The notes under the pieces: model-generated
Databases searched by the model: none
Told to the model about the DNA's origin: nothing
What the model saw: only the letters and a program-made list of their open reading frames with translations
In this document: positions 36,438-46,600 of the stretch, piece by piece
Position numbering within the stretch: the stretch's first letter is position 1
How the letters are laid out: each line of letters opens with the position of its first letter
DNA from: Clostridium hydrogenum
GTDB taxonomy: Bacteria; Bacillota; Clostridia; Clostridiales; Clostridiaceae
Length of the DNA: 64,000 nucleotides
Direction: 5' to 3'
Assembly: GCF_021432385.1 (NCBI RefSeq)
Contig: NZ_JAEACT010000003.1
Location: 744,001-808,000 of the forward strand
Translations under genes and position numbers: made by a program

Positions 36438-37433
36438 CTACACCCCGCTTCTATATATCTTCTTAACAATATCCTCTATGCTTGTCTCACTTATAGAGAA
36501 ATCTAAAATATGGAACTTTCCAATTAATTTTTGAATTATATCTGCTGCCGAAATATTATTCTTATTAAAGTTTATATTAACTTTATTATCCACAGTCTTA
36601 ATTTCTATATTTTCAGCATCTAGATTCTTAATAAAATTAACTTCTTGAAGTTCTACTTTTTCTTTCATTTGAACTTCTATACCTGTCATATATCCGTATT
36701 TTTCCTTTATTTTACTTACACTTCCATCATATATTTTCTTTCCATTGTCTATTATGATTATTCTATTGCATAATTCTTCAATATCATCTAAATCGTGAGT
36801 GGTTAATATTATAGTTGTTCCATATTCCTCATTAATTTTTTTTATGGCTTTTCTGACATTTTCCTTTACTACCACATCTAACCCTATTGTCGGCTCATCA
36901 AGGTATATAACCTTTGGATTATGAATAAAAGCTGCTGCAAGATCTGCCCTCATTCGCTGTCCCAACGAAAGTGTTCTTACTGGGCTAAGCATAAAATCCT
37001 CTAGTCCTAAGGTTTCATTTAAAAAATCCATTCTTTCCTTAAACGCTTTTTCTTCTACATCATATATATCCCTTAATAGTGAAAATGTCTCCGATAAGGG
37101 TAAGTCCCACCACAACTGTGTTTTCTGACCAAAAACCACACCTATATTTTTCGCATTTTCTTGTCGCTTTTCATAAGGAACGATACCGTTTACAAGCACA
37201 CTGCCTGAAGTTGGCGTTAATATTCCTGTCATCATTTTAATTGTTGTAGATTTCCCTGCACCATTAGCCCCTATGTATCCCACAACCTCGCCATCAGCAA
37301 TATTAAAACTTATATTGTCAACTGCAGTTTTAATAGTATATTCTCTTGAAAAAAATGATTTTATCGCTCCTCTAAACCCTGGATATTTTTTGTTCATTTT
37401 AAATTCCCTTTTTAAATTTTGTACTTCTATCAA
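36438..37433 (-). CDS. ABC-2 exporter ATP-binding protein (COG4586-like)
   Basis: 331-residue ATPase: Walker A GANGAGKSTT, a long insertion FRGAIKSFFSREYTIKTA before it that is typical of the COG4586 branch, signature LSLGQRMRADLAAA, Walker B VIYLDEPTIGLD and switch His in TTHDLDD. I take TTG 37433 as the start because GGGGAGGG lies nine bases upstream; the TTG three codons earlier abuts that site. First gene of the three-gene exporter operon. Confidence 0.9.
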   Translation of the reverse strand: MIEVQNLKREFKMNKKYPGFRGAIKSFFSREYTIKTAVDNISFNIADGEVVGYIGANGAGKSTTIKMMTGILTPTSGSVLVNGIVPYEKRQENAKNIGVVFGQKTQLWWDLPLSETFSLLRDIYDVEEKAFKERMDFLNETLGLEDFMLSPVRTLSLGQRMRADLAAAFIHNPKVIYLDEPTIGLDVVVKENVRKAIKKINEEYGTTIILTTHDLDDIEELCNRIIIIDNGKKIYDGSVSKIKEKYGYMTGIEVQMKEKVELQEVNFIKNLDAENIEIKTVDNKVNINFNKNNISAADIIQKLIGKFHILDFSISETSIEDIVKKIYRSGV

Positions 37434-37530
37434 TCGAACCAACCCTCCCCGCTTTTATCTAGTATAGCATTTTATGTTATTCATTCTAATATTATACATC
37501 CTAGTGCAATCGGTTGCAAGAAGTAATAAA

Positions 37531-37742
37531 TCAAAGTACAAAGTATAAAGTACTGAGTACAATGAAGGTTGATTTTCTTAAGTTTCACCCCAGAAAATCT
37601 TAAAACTTATTTTTAATTGCTTACGCAATCGCGTCATTACTTTTGTCAGCAAAGCTGACAAAAGTTAAGTTTAAGATTTACCTAACGCAAGGAAAGGTAA
37701 ATCAACCTTCATTGTACTCTGTACTCTGTACTTTGTACTCTG
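37531..37742 (-). repeat. R1 element (copy 5)
   Basis: About 212 bp in reverse orientation. Ends are AAGTACAAAGTATAAAGTACTG-like on the left and CTGTACTTTGTACTCTG-like on the right. The inner stem reads GAAGGTTGATTT against AAATCAACCTTC, a compensatory change from the usual GAAGGATGATTT/AAATCATCCTTC. Lies between the exporter and the cysteine desulfidase gene. Confidence 0.88.
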
Positions 37743-37765
37743 TTTCAGTTGTTTCTCAATGTTTA

Positions 37766-39034
37766 TTATTTGCAAGTCATTATATTCAGTATTACATCAT
37801 CTGCTTCTTTTAAGCCCTTTGTGCCAAGCTCGCATAGATTTTTTATAGTTTTTTCAACGTCTTTATCAATTATTCCATCATTTTGTGATATCTCAACATC
37901 ATTTAAAGCAAGCATCGAGGCTTGAATGGCTGCACTTACACCTGTGGACACTTTTAGGGCACATCCACATTTTGCTCCATCGCATACCATTCCTGATATA
38001 TCACCTATCATATTTTTAATTGCATATTTTATATTTTCAAGTTTCCCACCTAAAATATAAGTTATACCACAACACGCTCCAGTTGACGCAACCACACAAC
38101 CGCACAAAGCTGATAGTCTTCCAAGATTTCTTTTTATATGTATAGCTATTAAATTACTAAGTGCAAGAGCTCTTATTAAAGTTTCTTCGTCAATTTCTAA
38201 CTTTTCTGCCACTGCTAAAACCGGTAGTGAAACTGTTATGCCTTGATTTCCACTACCAGAGTTAGTCATTACAGGGAGTGGACATCCTGCCATTCTTGCA
38301 TCTACAGCTGCTGCCGTAACATATTTTGCATTAACCTCTATATTTTCTTTAATTATACCCTTTTGCACACTGCTACGAAGATTCTTTCCAACTCCTAATC
38401 CGTAATTATTTATTAAAGCTTCGTCAGATAATTTTTTATTTATCAAAGCTCCCTTAAGTAAAAAACTAATTTCATTAATATCAATTTCATTTACAAATTT
38501 ATATATATCATCTACAGTAATTTCTTGTTCATTTTCACTATTGATGCTATCCTTACTTTGAATCCCCTTTTCAAAAATCTTTTTTCCATTATATTCAACC
38601 ATCACTATATTAGTATGATTACCTTTTATAATAACTCTCGAGCATTCATCTTTATATTTACATATTGCTTCAATATAAAGTTTTTCTTCAGTATCCTTAC
38701 GCTTAATATTTACCCTTTTTTCATCAATCATTTTTTGAGACGCTTTAACATCTTCTGCTTTAACATCTGACAGCACTTCTAATAATTTATTTGAATTTCC
38801 ACTGAAAGCACCAAGTGCTGCTGCAATATGAAGTCCAATCATACCTGTTCCTGGTATTCCAACTCCCATGCCATTTTTAAGTATATTTGCGCTAGCTAAT
38901 ATTTCTATGGTTTCAGGCAGCTTTCCTAAAGTCTCTCTACATTTTGCGGTTGCTAAAGCCACAGCCACAGGTTCTGTGCAACCAAGCGCAAGTACAACTT
39001 CCTTATTCAATAATTCAAGCATTGTTTTGTACAT
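37766..39034 (-). CDS. cyuA: L-cysteine desulfidase (CyuA/YhaM family, UPF0597)
   Basis: 422-residue cytosolic iron-sulfur lyase expected to degrade L-cysteine to pyruvate, ammonia and sulfide. Visible: catalytic-type LGCTEPVAVA (about 17), MAGCPLPVMTNSGSGNQG (about 251) and cysteine-rich GMVCDGAKCGCALK (about 351) that likely binds a [4Fe-4S] cluster. Overlaps the regulator gene by one base (TAATG). Some family members have been annotated as serine dehydratase alpha-like; cysteine is supported by the characterised homologues. Confidence 0.85.
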   Translation of the reverse strand: MYKTMLELLNKEVVLALGCTEPVAVALATAKCRETLGKLPETIEILASANILKNGMGVGIPGTGMIGLHIAAALGAFSGNSNKLLEVLSDVKAEDVKASQKMIDEKRVNIKRKDTEEKLYIEAICKYKDECSRVIIKGNHTNIVMVEYNGKKIFEKGIQSKDSINSENEQEITVDDIYKFVNEIDINEISFLLKGALINKKLSDEALINNYGLGVGKNLRSSVQKGIIKENIEVNAKYVTAAAVDARMAGCPLPVMTNSGSGNQGITVSLPVLAVAEKLEIDEETLIRALALSNLIAIHIKRNLGRLSALCGCVVASTGACCGITYILGGKLENIKYAIKNMIGDISGMVCDGAKCGCALKVSTGVSAAIQASMLALNDVEISQNDGIIDKDVEKTIKNLCELGTKGLKEADDVILNIMTCK

Positions 39035-39696
39035 TAACTCTCACTTCCTTCTTTTTTAATTTTATTTAAATACCTATATATTGTTGCCTCTGATGTTTTT
39101 AATTTTAATGCTGTTTCAGTCACAGTCCCTTTTAACAAAAAAACTCCACTTTCATATAACTTTTTTACAACCATAACCTTCTCTTCTTTTGACATACGTT
39201 CTGGAGGTATTCCTATGTTTTTAATAATCTCCTCCATACTCTCAACTGCAACTTCTTCAACGGAATTATCAAATCTTTCTACTTCTTCCTCTTTTAAATT
39301 ATTTTCTTCTATATTTATAAATTCATCTAGAAAGTCTTTAAATTCTTTAAACCTATCTAAATTCATATTTATACACAACATACCTACAATTTCATTATTA
39401 TCATCTTTTATAAAATATGTTGAAGACTTTAGCGTTTTGCCACTAGAAGATATCCCCTTGTAATTTGTTAAATAATCCTTATTATTGTACTTTCCATCCT
39501 TTAATACTTTTAAGACTAAATTTGTAGCAGGTGCTCCAATATTTCTGCCGCTTACTTGTCCATTTGCAATAGCAACAACTGACTTATCTATACTTGTTAT
39601 GTCATGCAGTGTAACTTCTGTATTTTTTCCTAAAACTTCACCTAAAAAACTTACTAGTGGCACATATTTTTTTAAATAAGCATTAATTTTTGTCAC
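39034..39696 (-). CDS. YheO-like PAS/HTH transcriptional regulator
   Basis: 220 residues: N-terminal YheO-type PAS domain (LGKNTEVTLHDI near 19, IANGQVSGRNIGAPAT near 42) and a C-terminal HTH of the DUF/HTH_22 type (KGTVTETALKLKTSEATIYRYLNKIKK). Transcribed just ahead of and coupled to cyuA, so it likely controls cysteine degradation, as the unrelated CyuR does in enterobacteria. GTG start at 39696; R2-like palindrome lies 17 bases upstream. Confidence 0.86.
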   Translation of the reverse strand: MTKINAYLKKYVPLVSFLGEVLGKNTEVTLHDITSIDKSVVAIANGQVSGRNIGAPATNLVLKVLKDGKYNNKDYLTNYKGISSSGKTLKSSTYFIKDDNNEIVGMLCINMNLDRFKEFKDFLDEFINIEENNLKEEEVERFDNSVEEVAVESMEEIIKNIGIPPERMSKEEKVMVVKKLYESGVFLLKGTVTETALKLKTSEATIYRYLNKIKKEGSES

Positions 39697-39712
39697 GCTC
39701 CCCCACCATGTA

Positions 39713-39783
39713 TAGTGAAACTACCAAAATAAATTTGCAGCATAATGCCAAAAGACAGTATTTTGTGCAAATTATTTATCACT
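39713..39783. repeat. R2-type palindrome (copy 3)
   Basis: Ends AGTGAAACTA/ATTTATCACT; interior CCAAAATAAATTTGCAGCAT and AAAAGACAGTATTTTG matches the second palindrome of R2 copy 1 (6149-6246). Just upstream of the YheO-like gene start. Confidence 0.68.
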
Positions 39784-39828
39784 GTAATAATTATTTATTA
39801 GTATACCAATTTACTTATAAATTTGCAA

Positions 39829-39870
39829 CAAAAAGGTTGTTGCAAAACATATATTTTACAACAACCTTTT
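39829..39870 (-). terminator. Terminator of the chemoreceptor gene
   Basis: Twelve-base arms AAAAGGTTGTTG/(C)AACAACCTTTT around a 17-base AT-rich loop, immediately after the stop of the chemoreceptor gene; U-rich on the minus strand. Confidence 0.8.
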
Positions 39871-39872
39871 CA

Positions 39873-41867
39873 CTAGATTTTAAACTTTATTACCATTTCA
39901 TTAAGTTTTTCAGCAAGCTCAGCTTGGTTTTGTGCCGTTTTTGAAACTTGTTCTACGGCCTTTACTGTTTCGTCCATACTTTGTTCTATTACTTCAGCAT
40001 GCTCAGATGATTTCTGTGCACTTACAGCCATATTCTGTATTGCAAAACTTACCTGACCTACTGCACTATCAATTTCTTCTGACATTGTTGATATTTTTTC
40101 CGACATATTATCAACGAAATTTGAATCATTATAATATTGATTTGCCATATTCTGAAAATCTTCAAATTGCGGATCTACATTTTTATTTATGAATTCTAAC
40201 ATATCATTACTGTTATCAGAACTATGTTTAAATACATTTTCTAATTTTTCAATTGTATTCTGGATAACTATTACAGACTCAGAAGTTTGATGAGCAAGTT
40301 TTCCAACTTCATCTGCAACCACTGCAAATCCTTTGCCATGTTCTCCAGCTCTTGCTGCTTCTATGGACGCATTAAGTGAAAGTAAATTTGTTTGTTCCGA
40401 TATGCCTGCTATTGTCTCTGCCATGGCTTTTATATTTTCTACAACTTTTGCCTCTTCAATTGATTCTAATACTCTTTGTCTTTTTTCCTTATATATATCT
40501 CGTGTTCTTTCTATGGAAATTTCACCTTTATCTCTAATTTTCATAGCTCTTTGTTTAGATTGACTAGAAACATTTCTTCCTTCTAAAGCCTTTTCTGACA
40601 AATTACTTATACCTGAATTTACTTCTTCTATAGCTGCGCTTATTTCCTGTGAAGATGCACTTGTTTCTTGTATTCCCTCACTTATATTTTTTGTTGCCTC
40701 ATTTATTGAGGCAAACTTTGATGTAAGTTCCTCAGTTGTCGCTGAAAGTTCCTCACTAGTGGCACTTATATCCTCAGATCCATTTTTTATTTCCTTAATT
40801 AACCCTGCAAATTCATCATTCATTACCTTAAATGCCTTAGCAAGTCTGCCTGTCTCATCTTTGTATTTTAGCAAAAAATCATGTCTATCATCATATGTTA
40901 AATCCAACCTAGATATTTTATTTACCATTTCAGATAAGCAAATTATTGGATATGTTAATTTTCTTCCAAAATACATTGAAATTAAAATAGCAATCATTTG
41001 AGTAATTACTATAATCACAATAAATGATAATATCAAAGTATTAATAGGCTTCATTACTACTTTTACAGGAATTGAAAATCCAACTGTCCAGTTATTTACA
41101 CTTACTTTAGATTTTATAAAGTACTTCTCTTCACCATTATAGTCTTTTAACTTAACATAATTGCTACTTAAAAGTTTTAAGTATTTTCCATTCATAACAT
41201 TTTTAATATTTTGAAGACCTTTTTCCGTAGGCTTAAATGCCTTATTAGGATGTACAAGGATATTATTATTACTATCCAACAAAAATGCATAGCTACCATC
41301 TGCTATCTTTGCTTTTTCAAGAATGCTCGTAATTGATGATAGTTTAAGATCACAGCCTATTACGCCTATTACCTCTCCGTTCTTAGTTACAGGTTTAGCC
41401 ACACTTATCATCATCTGCTTTGATTTTGCATCTAAAAATGGACTAGAATAAACCAAACCATTTTTTTCAATAGCGCTTTTATACCAATCCCTTTGAGTGC
41501 AATCAAAATCTGCAGGTGGAATCCAGCCACTTCCAACAATAATTTTTTTATTAGAAAATCCTATGTATACATCTGAAGCATATGTGTTACTTTGCAATTC
41601 CCTTTGGAAATATGCCATAATGCTTTTATTATCCAAATCCCCCATAAATTCTATGTGATTTGCCATTTCATTAATTATTTTACCTTGACCATCAAACCAT
41701 CCATTAATTGTTTCTGCATATTTATTAGAAGTCTGCAGAAATTTTTCTTTTGATTCTTGTGTTATTGAATTGTAAGATATATAGTATGTAACTGCTGATG
41801 ATAATATTAAGCCTAACGCACATACTAAGCAAATAACTAGTGTTATTTTTGATTTTATACTTCTCAT
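39873..41867 (-). CDS. Methyl-accepting chemotaxis protein (dCache-HAMP-MCP)
   Basis: 664-residue membrane chemoreceptor. Order: helix 1 (about 8-28), extracellular double-Cache sensor (about 35-270; [20 protein letters not shown] and VITKPV-like features), helix 2 (about 275-300), HAMP, and the cytoplasmic signalling hairpin whose tip is [22 protein letters not shown] start at ATG 41867 with GGGAGGAAG. Ligand unknown; Cache sensors of this type often bind amino acids. Monocistronic with its own terminator. Confidence 0.93.
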   Translation of the reverse strand: MRSIKSKITLVICLVCALGLILSSAVTYYISYNSITQESKEKFLQTSNKYAETINGWFDGQGKIINEMANHIEFMGDLDNKSIMAYFQRELQSNTYASDVYIGFSNKKIIVGSGWIPPADFDCTQRDWYKSAIEKNGLVYSSPFLDAKSKQMMISVAKPVTKNGEVIGVIGCDLKLSSITSILEKAKIADGSYAFLLDSNNNILVHPNKAFKPTEKGLQNIKNVMNGKYLKLLSSNYVKLKDYNGEEKYFIKSKVSVNNWTVGFSIPVKVVMKPINTLILSFIVIIVITQMIAILISMYFGRKLTYPIICLSEMVNKISRLDLTYDDRHDFLLKYKDETGRLAKAFKVMNDEFAGLIKEIKNGSEDISATSEELSATTEELTSKFASINEATKNISEGIQETSASSQEISAAIEEVNSGISNLSEKALEGRNVSSQSKQRAMKIRDKGEISIERTRDIYKEKRQRVLESIEEAKVVENIKAMAETIAGISEQTNLLSLNASIEAARAGEHGKGFAVVADEVGKLAHQTSESVIVIQNTIEKLENVFKHSSDNSNDMLEFINKNVDPQFEDFQNMANQYYNDSNFVDNMSEKISTMSEEIDSAVGQVSFAIQNMAVSAQKSSEHAEVIEQSMDETVKAVEQVSKTAQNQAELAEKLNEMVIKFKI

Positions 41868-42014
41868 AAACTTCCTCCCTTTTACCAAAAAAATCATATT
41901 AACTACTTACATATATTAACCATATTGAGCAATAATTTTATGTAATTAGTCATTTTTTCGAATTAGTATACATTTTACTATATTATTTTTAATTTTACAA
42001 CGTTTATTCCTTAC

Positions 42015-42050
42015 ATATCCTCCAATGTAATTCATTACATTAGGAGATAT
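42015..42050. repeat. Stem-loop upstream of the chemoreceptor
   Basis: ATATCCTCCAATGTAA and TTACATTAGGAGATAT (one mismatch) around a 4-base loop. A second inverted repeat (GTATTAG/CTAATAC) follows to 42075. The gap 41868-42102 otherwise holds nothing recognisable. Confidence 0.55.
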
Positions 42051-42170
42051 ATGTATTAGGTATCTCCTACTAATACAATCCTTTATTTAATGTACCATCT
42101 AAAGATATACTACCTGAAAAATAGAAATTATAACCACCAAGTTTATCCTGACAAATTACAATTTGAAAAG

Positions 42171-42384
42171 CAGAGTACAAAGTACAAAGTACAGAGTACA
42201 GTGAATGATGATTTGTCTTTCGCTTCTCTCAGGTAAATCTTAAACTTAAATGGTGTCAGCTTCGCTGAGCACCATATATGGTGCCATTGCGCAGCAATAA
42301 AAAAATAAGTTTTTAGATTTTTCGCAGTGCTAACGGAGAAAAATCGTCCTTCATTGTACTTTGTACTCTGTACTCCGTACTCTG
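42171..42384 (+). repeat. R1 element (copy 6) nested in outer arms
   Basis: About 214 bp core with GAGTACAAAG/GAGTACAG-type ends, nested between outer arms (42103-42170 and 42387-42460) whose sequences AGATATACTACCTGAAAAAT / ATTTCAAGTAGTTTATCTAT and ACAAATTACAATTT / AAATTGTAATTT are complementary. Hairpins GTCAGCTTCGCTGA, GGTGCCATTGCG and others present. Confidence 0.88.
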
Positions 42385-42580
42385 TGTTAAATTGTAATTT
42401 AACATGATACATTTAGTGCTAGTAATTTTAATATTTCAAGTAGTTTATCTATACATATCTCAAACCATATGGTAAAATATGGTATATAGTGAACCTAGTT
42501 CACCTACAAACTATAGATAGACAACCTGAAAGTTTAAAATTAATAATACCAAATTCATCCTGTCACATTGCAATTTATCT

Positions 42581-42752
42581 CAGTGGACAATTGACATAAG
42601 ATAGTGAAGGATGCTTTTTCTACGCGTGCGTAGAAAAATCTTAAGCTATAGCGTTCAGCGCAGATGACACTATTAAGTTTTAAGATTCACCTGAGCAGAG
42701 CGAAAGATAAATCATCATACATTGTGAATTGTGCATCGTGAACTGTGAATTA
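42581..42752 (-). repeat. R1 element (copy 7, decayed left end) nested in outer arms
   Basis: About 172 bp, reverse orientation. Hairpin CTACGCGTGCGTAG (42621-42634); right end consists of ATTGTGAATTGTGCATCGTG units, left end (GTGGACAATTGACATAAG) is a degenerate version. Outer arms run from 42490 (starting with TAGTGAACCTAGTTCACC, R2-like) and to 42812 (CAAGTTGTCTATCTATGA). It lies only about 100 bases from copy 6. Confidence 0.82.
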
Positions 42753-42835
42753 AAAAACATTTCTGCCAGGATAAACTTGGAATTTGTAATTTTAACATTT
42801 CAAGTTGTCTATCTATGAATACGGAGGTTGAGAAA

Positions 42836-43135
42836 ATGAATTGTAACCAGGGTATAGAAAGTGAGAAATTGAAAAAATCCAATCTTTATGCTGAACTAAT
42901 TGAATCAAATGAAAGGTTATTGAAATCAAATGCTGAAATTAACACAAAAATAGATAAGTTGTATTCTATTATAAATGATCAAGAAAAGAAACTTCAAAAA
43001 AAAGATGAAAAATTAATAAGTCTAATTATATCCCAAATGTATCCACACAAAAGTACTGAAAATAATGATATTAACATTGTAAATAGCATCCTTAAAAAAT
43101 TCAAAACTATTATACCTAGCAAAAGTGAGCAATAA
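42836..43135 (+). CDS. Small coiled-coil protein
   Basis: 99-residue charged protein with heptad-like spacing (LYAELIESNERLLKSNAEIN, KIDKLYSIINDQEKKLQKKD, about 17-60). ATG 42836 has GGAGGTTGAG just upstream; an ATG seven codons earlier falls in repeat sequence. No signal peptide, membrane helix or recognisable domain. It stands alone between repeats and a hairpin (43149-43200). Expression is supported by the strong ribosome site only; function unknown. Confidence 0.6.
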   Translation: MNCNQGIESEKLKKSNLYAELIESNERLLKSNAEINTKIDKLYSIINDQEKKLQKKDEKLISLIISQMYPHKSTENNDINIVNSILKKFKTIIPSKSEQ

Positions 43136-43148
43136 TATGCTTAAAAAA

Positions 43149-43248
43149 AATTAAAGAACAAAGCTCCTTTCATTAGTCTCTGTGCTTTGTACTTTAATTA
43201 AAGACTATATTTTAAATAAGTGTTTATTTTCACACTTATTTAAAATAT
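43149..43248. terminator. Hairpin pair after the small coiled-coil gene
   Basis: First hairpin: AATTAAAGAACAAAG with CTTTGTACTTTAATT (43149-43200). Second: ATATTTTAAATAAGTGT with ACACTTATTTAAAATAT (43206-43248), the same palindrome type as 34716-34761. Both can serve converging transcripts. Confidence 0.5.
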
Positions 43249-43263
43249 GGCCTAATTGAAATA

Positions 43264-43406
43264 TTATTTACTAGCCATAGTTCTACATTCATTTGAACAT
43301 TGCCTACAAGTATCTGCACAAACTTTACAGTGCTGATCTTGAAAAACACTACACTCAGTTGCACATTTATCACAAACTATTGAACATACATTACTAAATA
43401 TAAGAG
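43264..43406 (-). pseudogene. C-terminal remnant of a DUF326 four-helix cysteine-rich protein
   Basis: The minus strand from about 43406 to the stop at 43264 reads a cysteine-rich helix pair: NVCSIVCDKCATEC, HCKVCADTC and RQCSNECRTM. This matches the C-terminal half of DUF326/four-helix copper-binding (Csp-like) proteins. There is no start codon and no N-terminal half: the frame runs directly into the 3' end of the prpF-like gene. I read it as a truncated fossil left by a deletion joining prpF to it. Confidence 0.65.
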
Positions 43407-43409
43407 GAC

Positions 43410-44522
43410 TTAATAATACTCTTCTCTCGTATAAACATAACCATCCATTATTCTACGTGCTGTTCTAAGAATTTTTACAGCTTCAATCTTTTCACCATTA
43501 AATTTAGCTATTGTACCTGTAACACCACCTGGATGACCAATTGTAATTTTATCACTACTACTTTGTACCAACTTATTAACTAAAGTTCCTTTGATACTAG
43601 CAGCCGCTGTTATGCATACTGCACCTGTTATTGCAAGTGCCTTATGTGGCTTTTGCATCGACATCATTCTAACCACTAAATCCATATCTTCTTTATTTCT
43701 TTTATTTCCGCTTAAATCTAAATAATCAGCTGGTGCTGATACAATTGTTGACTTTGGTATGGCTGGCGATTTTTTTGTTGCCTCTTCCTTACTTGCAAAT
43801 CCACACATTTCAGCTGCTATAGAACGTATTTCTTCTATTAACTTTAACTTTTCATCTGTAAATTCATCTGGCAATTCAGTACCTTTTAGCCCAACATCTT
43901 CAGCATTAATAAAAACTAAAGGATTAGCTGCATCAACAATAGAAATACTTATTTTACCTATAGAAGTTTCTATAAAATCAATTACATTACCTGTAGGCAA
44001 AAGCTTCCCTGTAACAGATCCTTCTGGATTACAAAATCCAAGATATATCGGTGAACCTGGATTCGGTACCCCTGGAATATAAGCCTTACCTTCAGTTTTG
44101 GCGCGCCCATTTTCAATTTCTACTTCTGAAACTATTAATTTATTTGTATTTGTATTTAATATTCTTATTTCTGCCTTTTCACCTGTTGCTTCTACTAATC
44201 CCTCATCTATTGCAAATGGGCCTACTACCGAAGAAATATTTCCGCAATTTCCTTTAAAATCAACTACTCTATCCGTTAAACTAACTTGAGCAAAAGTATA
44301 TTCAACATCATACTCTTTGCTATCTGATTTTTTTATTATTGCAACTTTACTCGTCAATGAATTAGCTCCACCTAAACCATCAATTTGTCTTGCATCTGGG
44401 CTTCCCATTACATCTAAAAGAAAATCTGACCATTTAATTTTATCTTTCGGCATATCCTCATAATGAAATACCGCGGCTTTACTTGTACCGCCCCGCATTA
44501 AAACGCATTTAACTTTGTTCAT
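43410..44522 (-). CDS. PrpF/methylitaconate isomerase-family protein
   Basis: 370-residue member of the PrpF family, which isomerises double bonds of aconitate-like acids without cofactor. Begins VKCVLMRGGTSKAAVF (Arg-Gly-Gly motif) and shows GNCGNISSVVGPFAI (about 93, catalytic-type Cys/Lys region) and the GHPGGVTG motif near residue 333. Start 44522 with AAAGGAGCG. Follows the aconitase gene by 79 bases. The pair suggests use of trans-aconitate or a methylated aconitate; substrate not decided. It shares an operon with the aconitase and probably the upstream GntR regulation. Confidence 0.87.
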   Translation of the reverse strand: MNKVKCVLMRGGTSKAAVFHYEDMPKDKIKWSDFLLDVMGSPDARQIDGLGGANSLTSKVAIIKKSDSKEYDVEYTFAQVSLTDRVVDFKGNCGNISSVVGPFAIDEGLVEATGEKAEIRILNTNTNKLIVSEVEIENGRAKTEGKAYIPGVPNPGSPIYLGFCNPEGSVTGKLLPTGNVIDFIETSIGKISISIVDAANPLVFINAEDVGLKGTELPDEFTDEKLKLIEEIRSIAAEMCGFASKEEATKKSPAIPKSTIVSAPADYLDLSGNKRNKEDMDLVVRMMSMQKPHKALAITGAVCITAAASIKGTLVNKLVQSSSDKITIGHPGGVTGTIAKFNGEKIEAVKILRTARRIMDGYVYTREEYY

Positions 44523-44601
44523 AGTTAACGCTCCTTTAAGGTATATATTTTTTTATAATTACACTTTTTTTAATTTAAAACATAGCCTAATTCATTAATT
44601 A

Positions 44602-46536
44602 TTACAGTAAGTTCTTAATAAAATTTAATTGTCCACCAGCTAATAACACTTCTTTTTGTCTATCTGAAAAGGTTGCATACACTTTAATTTCAAATCCTTG
44701 TGTTTCATTTGATACAACAAACTCACTTTTATTTACTAATCTCTTAACATCTTTAATTATTAATTTATCATCTTGATTTATTTTGTCGTAATCAGCTGGA
44801 TGTGTAAATCTCAATGGTAAAATTCCATAATTAATTAAGTTATCATGATGAATTCTTGCAAAAGATTTTGCTAGAACTACTTGAATCCCTAAATACATAG
44901 GTGCAAGAGCAGCATGTTCTCTACTTGATCCTTGTCCATAGTTTTCTCCTGCTACTATAAATCCACCATTTTCACTTTCCTTTGCCCTTTTAGCAAATGT
45001 AGAATCTATACCATTAAACACATATTGTGATATAGCTGGAACATTTGATCTAAGTGGAAGAATTTTAGCACCAGCAGGCATAATATCATCAGTTGTAATA
45101 TTATCTTCTACTTTTATAAGGCATGGTGCACTTATTACATCATCTAATTCTCCTCTTAATGGTAATGGCTTAATATTGGGTCCTCTTCTTACAACAACAT
45201 CATCTGTATTTTCTACAGGTGCTTCTATCATTCTGTCATCTACAATACGATTCATTGATTCTTTTATTGATTCTAGAACTCTTACATCTATTACATCTTT
45301 TGGATCAGTTATTACCCCTGTTATCGCACTGGCTGCTGCAACTTCTGGACTTGCCAGATAAACTTGTGCATCTTTTGTTCCACTTCTACCTCTAAAGTTT
45401 CTATTAGAAGTTCTTAAAGAAACTCCAGCTGATGGTGGTGCTTGTCCTATTCCAACGCAAGGTCCACAAGCACTCTCAAGTACTCTAGCACCAGCAGAAA
45501 TTAATTTTTGAAGTATTCCATCTCTTGCTATCATCTCAAAAACTTGTTTTGAACCTGCTGCCACAGAAAGGCTTACATCTTGATGAACACATTTTCCTTC
45601 TAATATAGCTGCTGCTTTAGCTAAATCACTATAAGATGCATTTGTACAGCTTCCTATAAACACTTGATGAAGTTTAGTAGTTTTAAGATCTTTTATTTTA
45701 ACTACTTTATCAGGCATACTAGGTTGAGCTACCATTGGTTCTATTTCCCCAAGGCTTATTTCCATTATTCCATCATATTCAGCCTCTTCATCTGGTACTA
45801 ATTCTATCCAGTCTTTTTCTCTTCCCTGTGCTTTCATGAATTCATAAGCTACTTTATCACTTGGGAAAATAGAAGTTGTTACTCCTAGTTCAGCTCCCAT
45901 ATTAGTTATTGTTTGTCTTTCAGTTATGCTTAAGGTTTCTACTCCTGAACCTGTGTATTCTAATATTTTTCCAACTCCACCTTTAACCGTCATAATTCTT
46001 AAAATTTCTAAGATAACGTCTTTAGCAGCAACTCCTGGTCTTAATTTTTCTGTCAGCTTAACATTGATTACTTGAGGCATCACTAATGGGAATGGCTGTC
46101 CTGCCATAGCCATTGCTACGCTCATTCCACCTGCACCTATGGCTATCATACCTAAAGCTCCTGATGTCGGTGTATGACTATCCGATCCCAATAAAGTTTT
46201 TCCTGGCACTGCAAATCTTTCTGTATGAAGTTGATGGCATATTCCATTACCTGGTCTTGAGCAATATATACCGTGTTTTTTTGCAATTGATTGTAAAAAT
46301 AAGTGGTCATCTGCATTTTCAAAACCTGCTTGTAATGTATTATGGTCAATATAACTTACTGAAACTTCAGTTCTTACTTTAGGTATCCCTAATGCTTCAA
46401 ATGCTAAGTATGCCATTGTGCCTGTAGCATCTTGTGTTAATGTCTGGTCAATTTTAATTGATATCTCTTCTCCAGCAATCATTTTTCCTTCTACTAAATG
46501 TGATTGTAGAATTTTTCTAGTTATATTTTGTTTCAC
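44602..46536 (-). CDS. Aconitate hydratase (aconitase)
   Basis: 644-residue [4Fe-4S] enzyme interconverting citrate and isocitrate via cis-aconitate. N-terminal catalytic part shows DSHTPTSGALGM, VFIGSCTNASYSDL and ESACGPCVGIG (cluster cysteines); C-terminal swivel domain has DNITTDDIMPAG and YGQGSSREHAALAP. Length and one-chain layout resemble the shorter clostridial aconitases. Start 46536. Three palindromic operators lie between it and the GntR gene. The presence of PrpF next to it makes a peripheral aconitate pathway as likely as the central Krebs-type role. Confidence 0.92.
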   Translation of the reverse strand: MKQNITRKILQSHLVEGKMIAGEEISIKIDQTLTQDATGTMAYLAFEALGIPKVRTEVSVSYIDHNTLQAGFENADDHLFLQSIAKKHGIYCSRPGNGICHQLHTERFAVPGKTLLGSDSHTPTSGALGMIAIGAGGMSVAMAMAGQPFPLVMPQVINVKLTEKLRPGVAAKDVILEILRIMTVKGGVGKILEYTGSGVETLSITERQTITNMGAELGVTTSIFPSDKVAYEFMKAQGREKDWIELVPDEEAEYDGIMEISLGEIEPMVAQPSMPDKVVKIKDLKTTKLHQVFIGSCTNASYSDLAKAAAILEGKCVHQDVSLSVAAGSKQVFEMIARDGILQKLISAGARVLESACGPCVGIGQAPPSAGVSLRTSNRNFRGRSGTKDAQVYLASPEVAAASAITGVITDPKDVIDVRVLESIKESMNRIVDDRMIEAPVENTDDVVVRRGPNIKPLPLRGELDDVISAPCLIKVEDNITTDDIMPAGAKILPLRSNVPAISQYVFNGIDSTFAKRAKESENGGFIVAGENYGQGSSREHAALAPMYLGIQVVLAKSFARIHHDNLINYGILPLRFTHPADYDKINQDDKLIIKDVKRLVNKSEFVVSNETQGFEIKVYATFSDRQKEVLLAGGQLNFIKNLL

Positions 46537-46580
46537 TATTTTGTACCTGCCTTTCTTATAAATTAAAATTTAATATTGCC

Positions 46581-46600
46581 ATTGTATACCTGTATACAAT
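46581..46600. promoter_or_regulatory. GntR operator O1
   Basis: ATTGTATACCTGTATACAAT: 9-base arms around a 2-base centre, 45 bases upstream of the aconitase start. Same motif as O2 and O3. FCD-type GntR proteins typically bind such sites. Confidence 0.72.

Noticed and set aside
42143..42412. Minus-strand reading frame across R1 copy 6
   Set aside because: Composed of the repeat itself; same type of accidental frame appears in other R1 copies.
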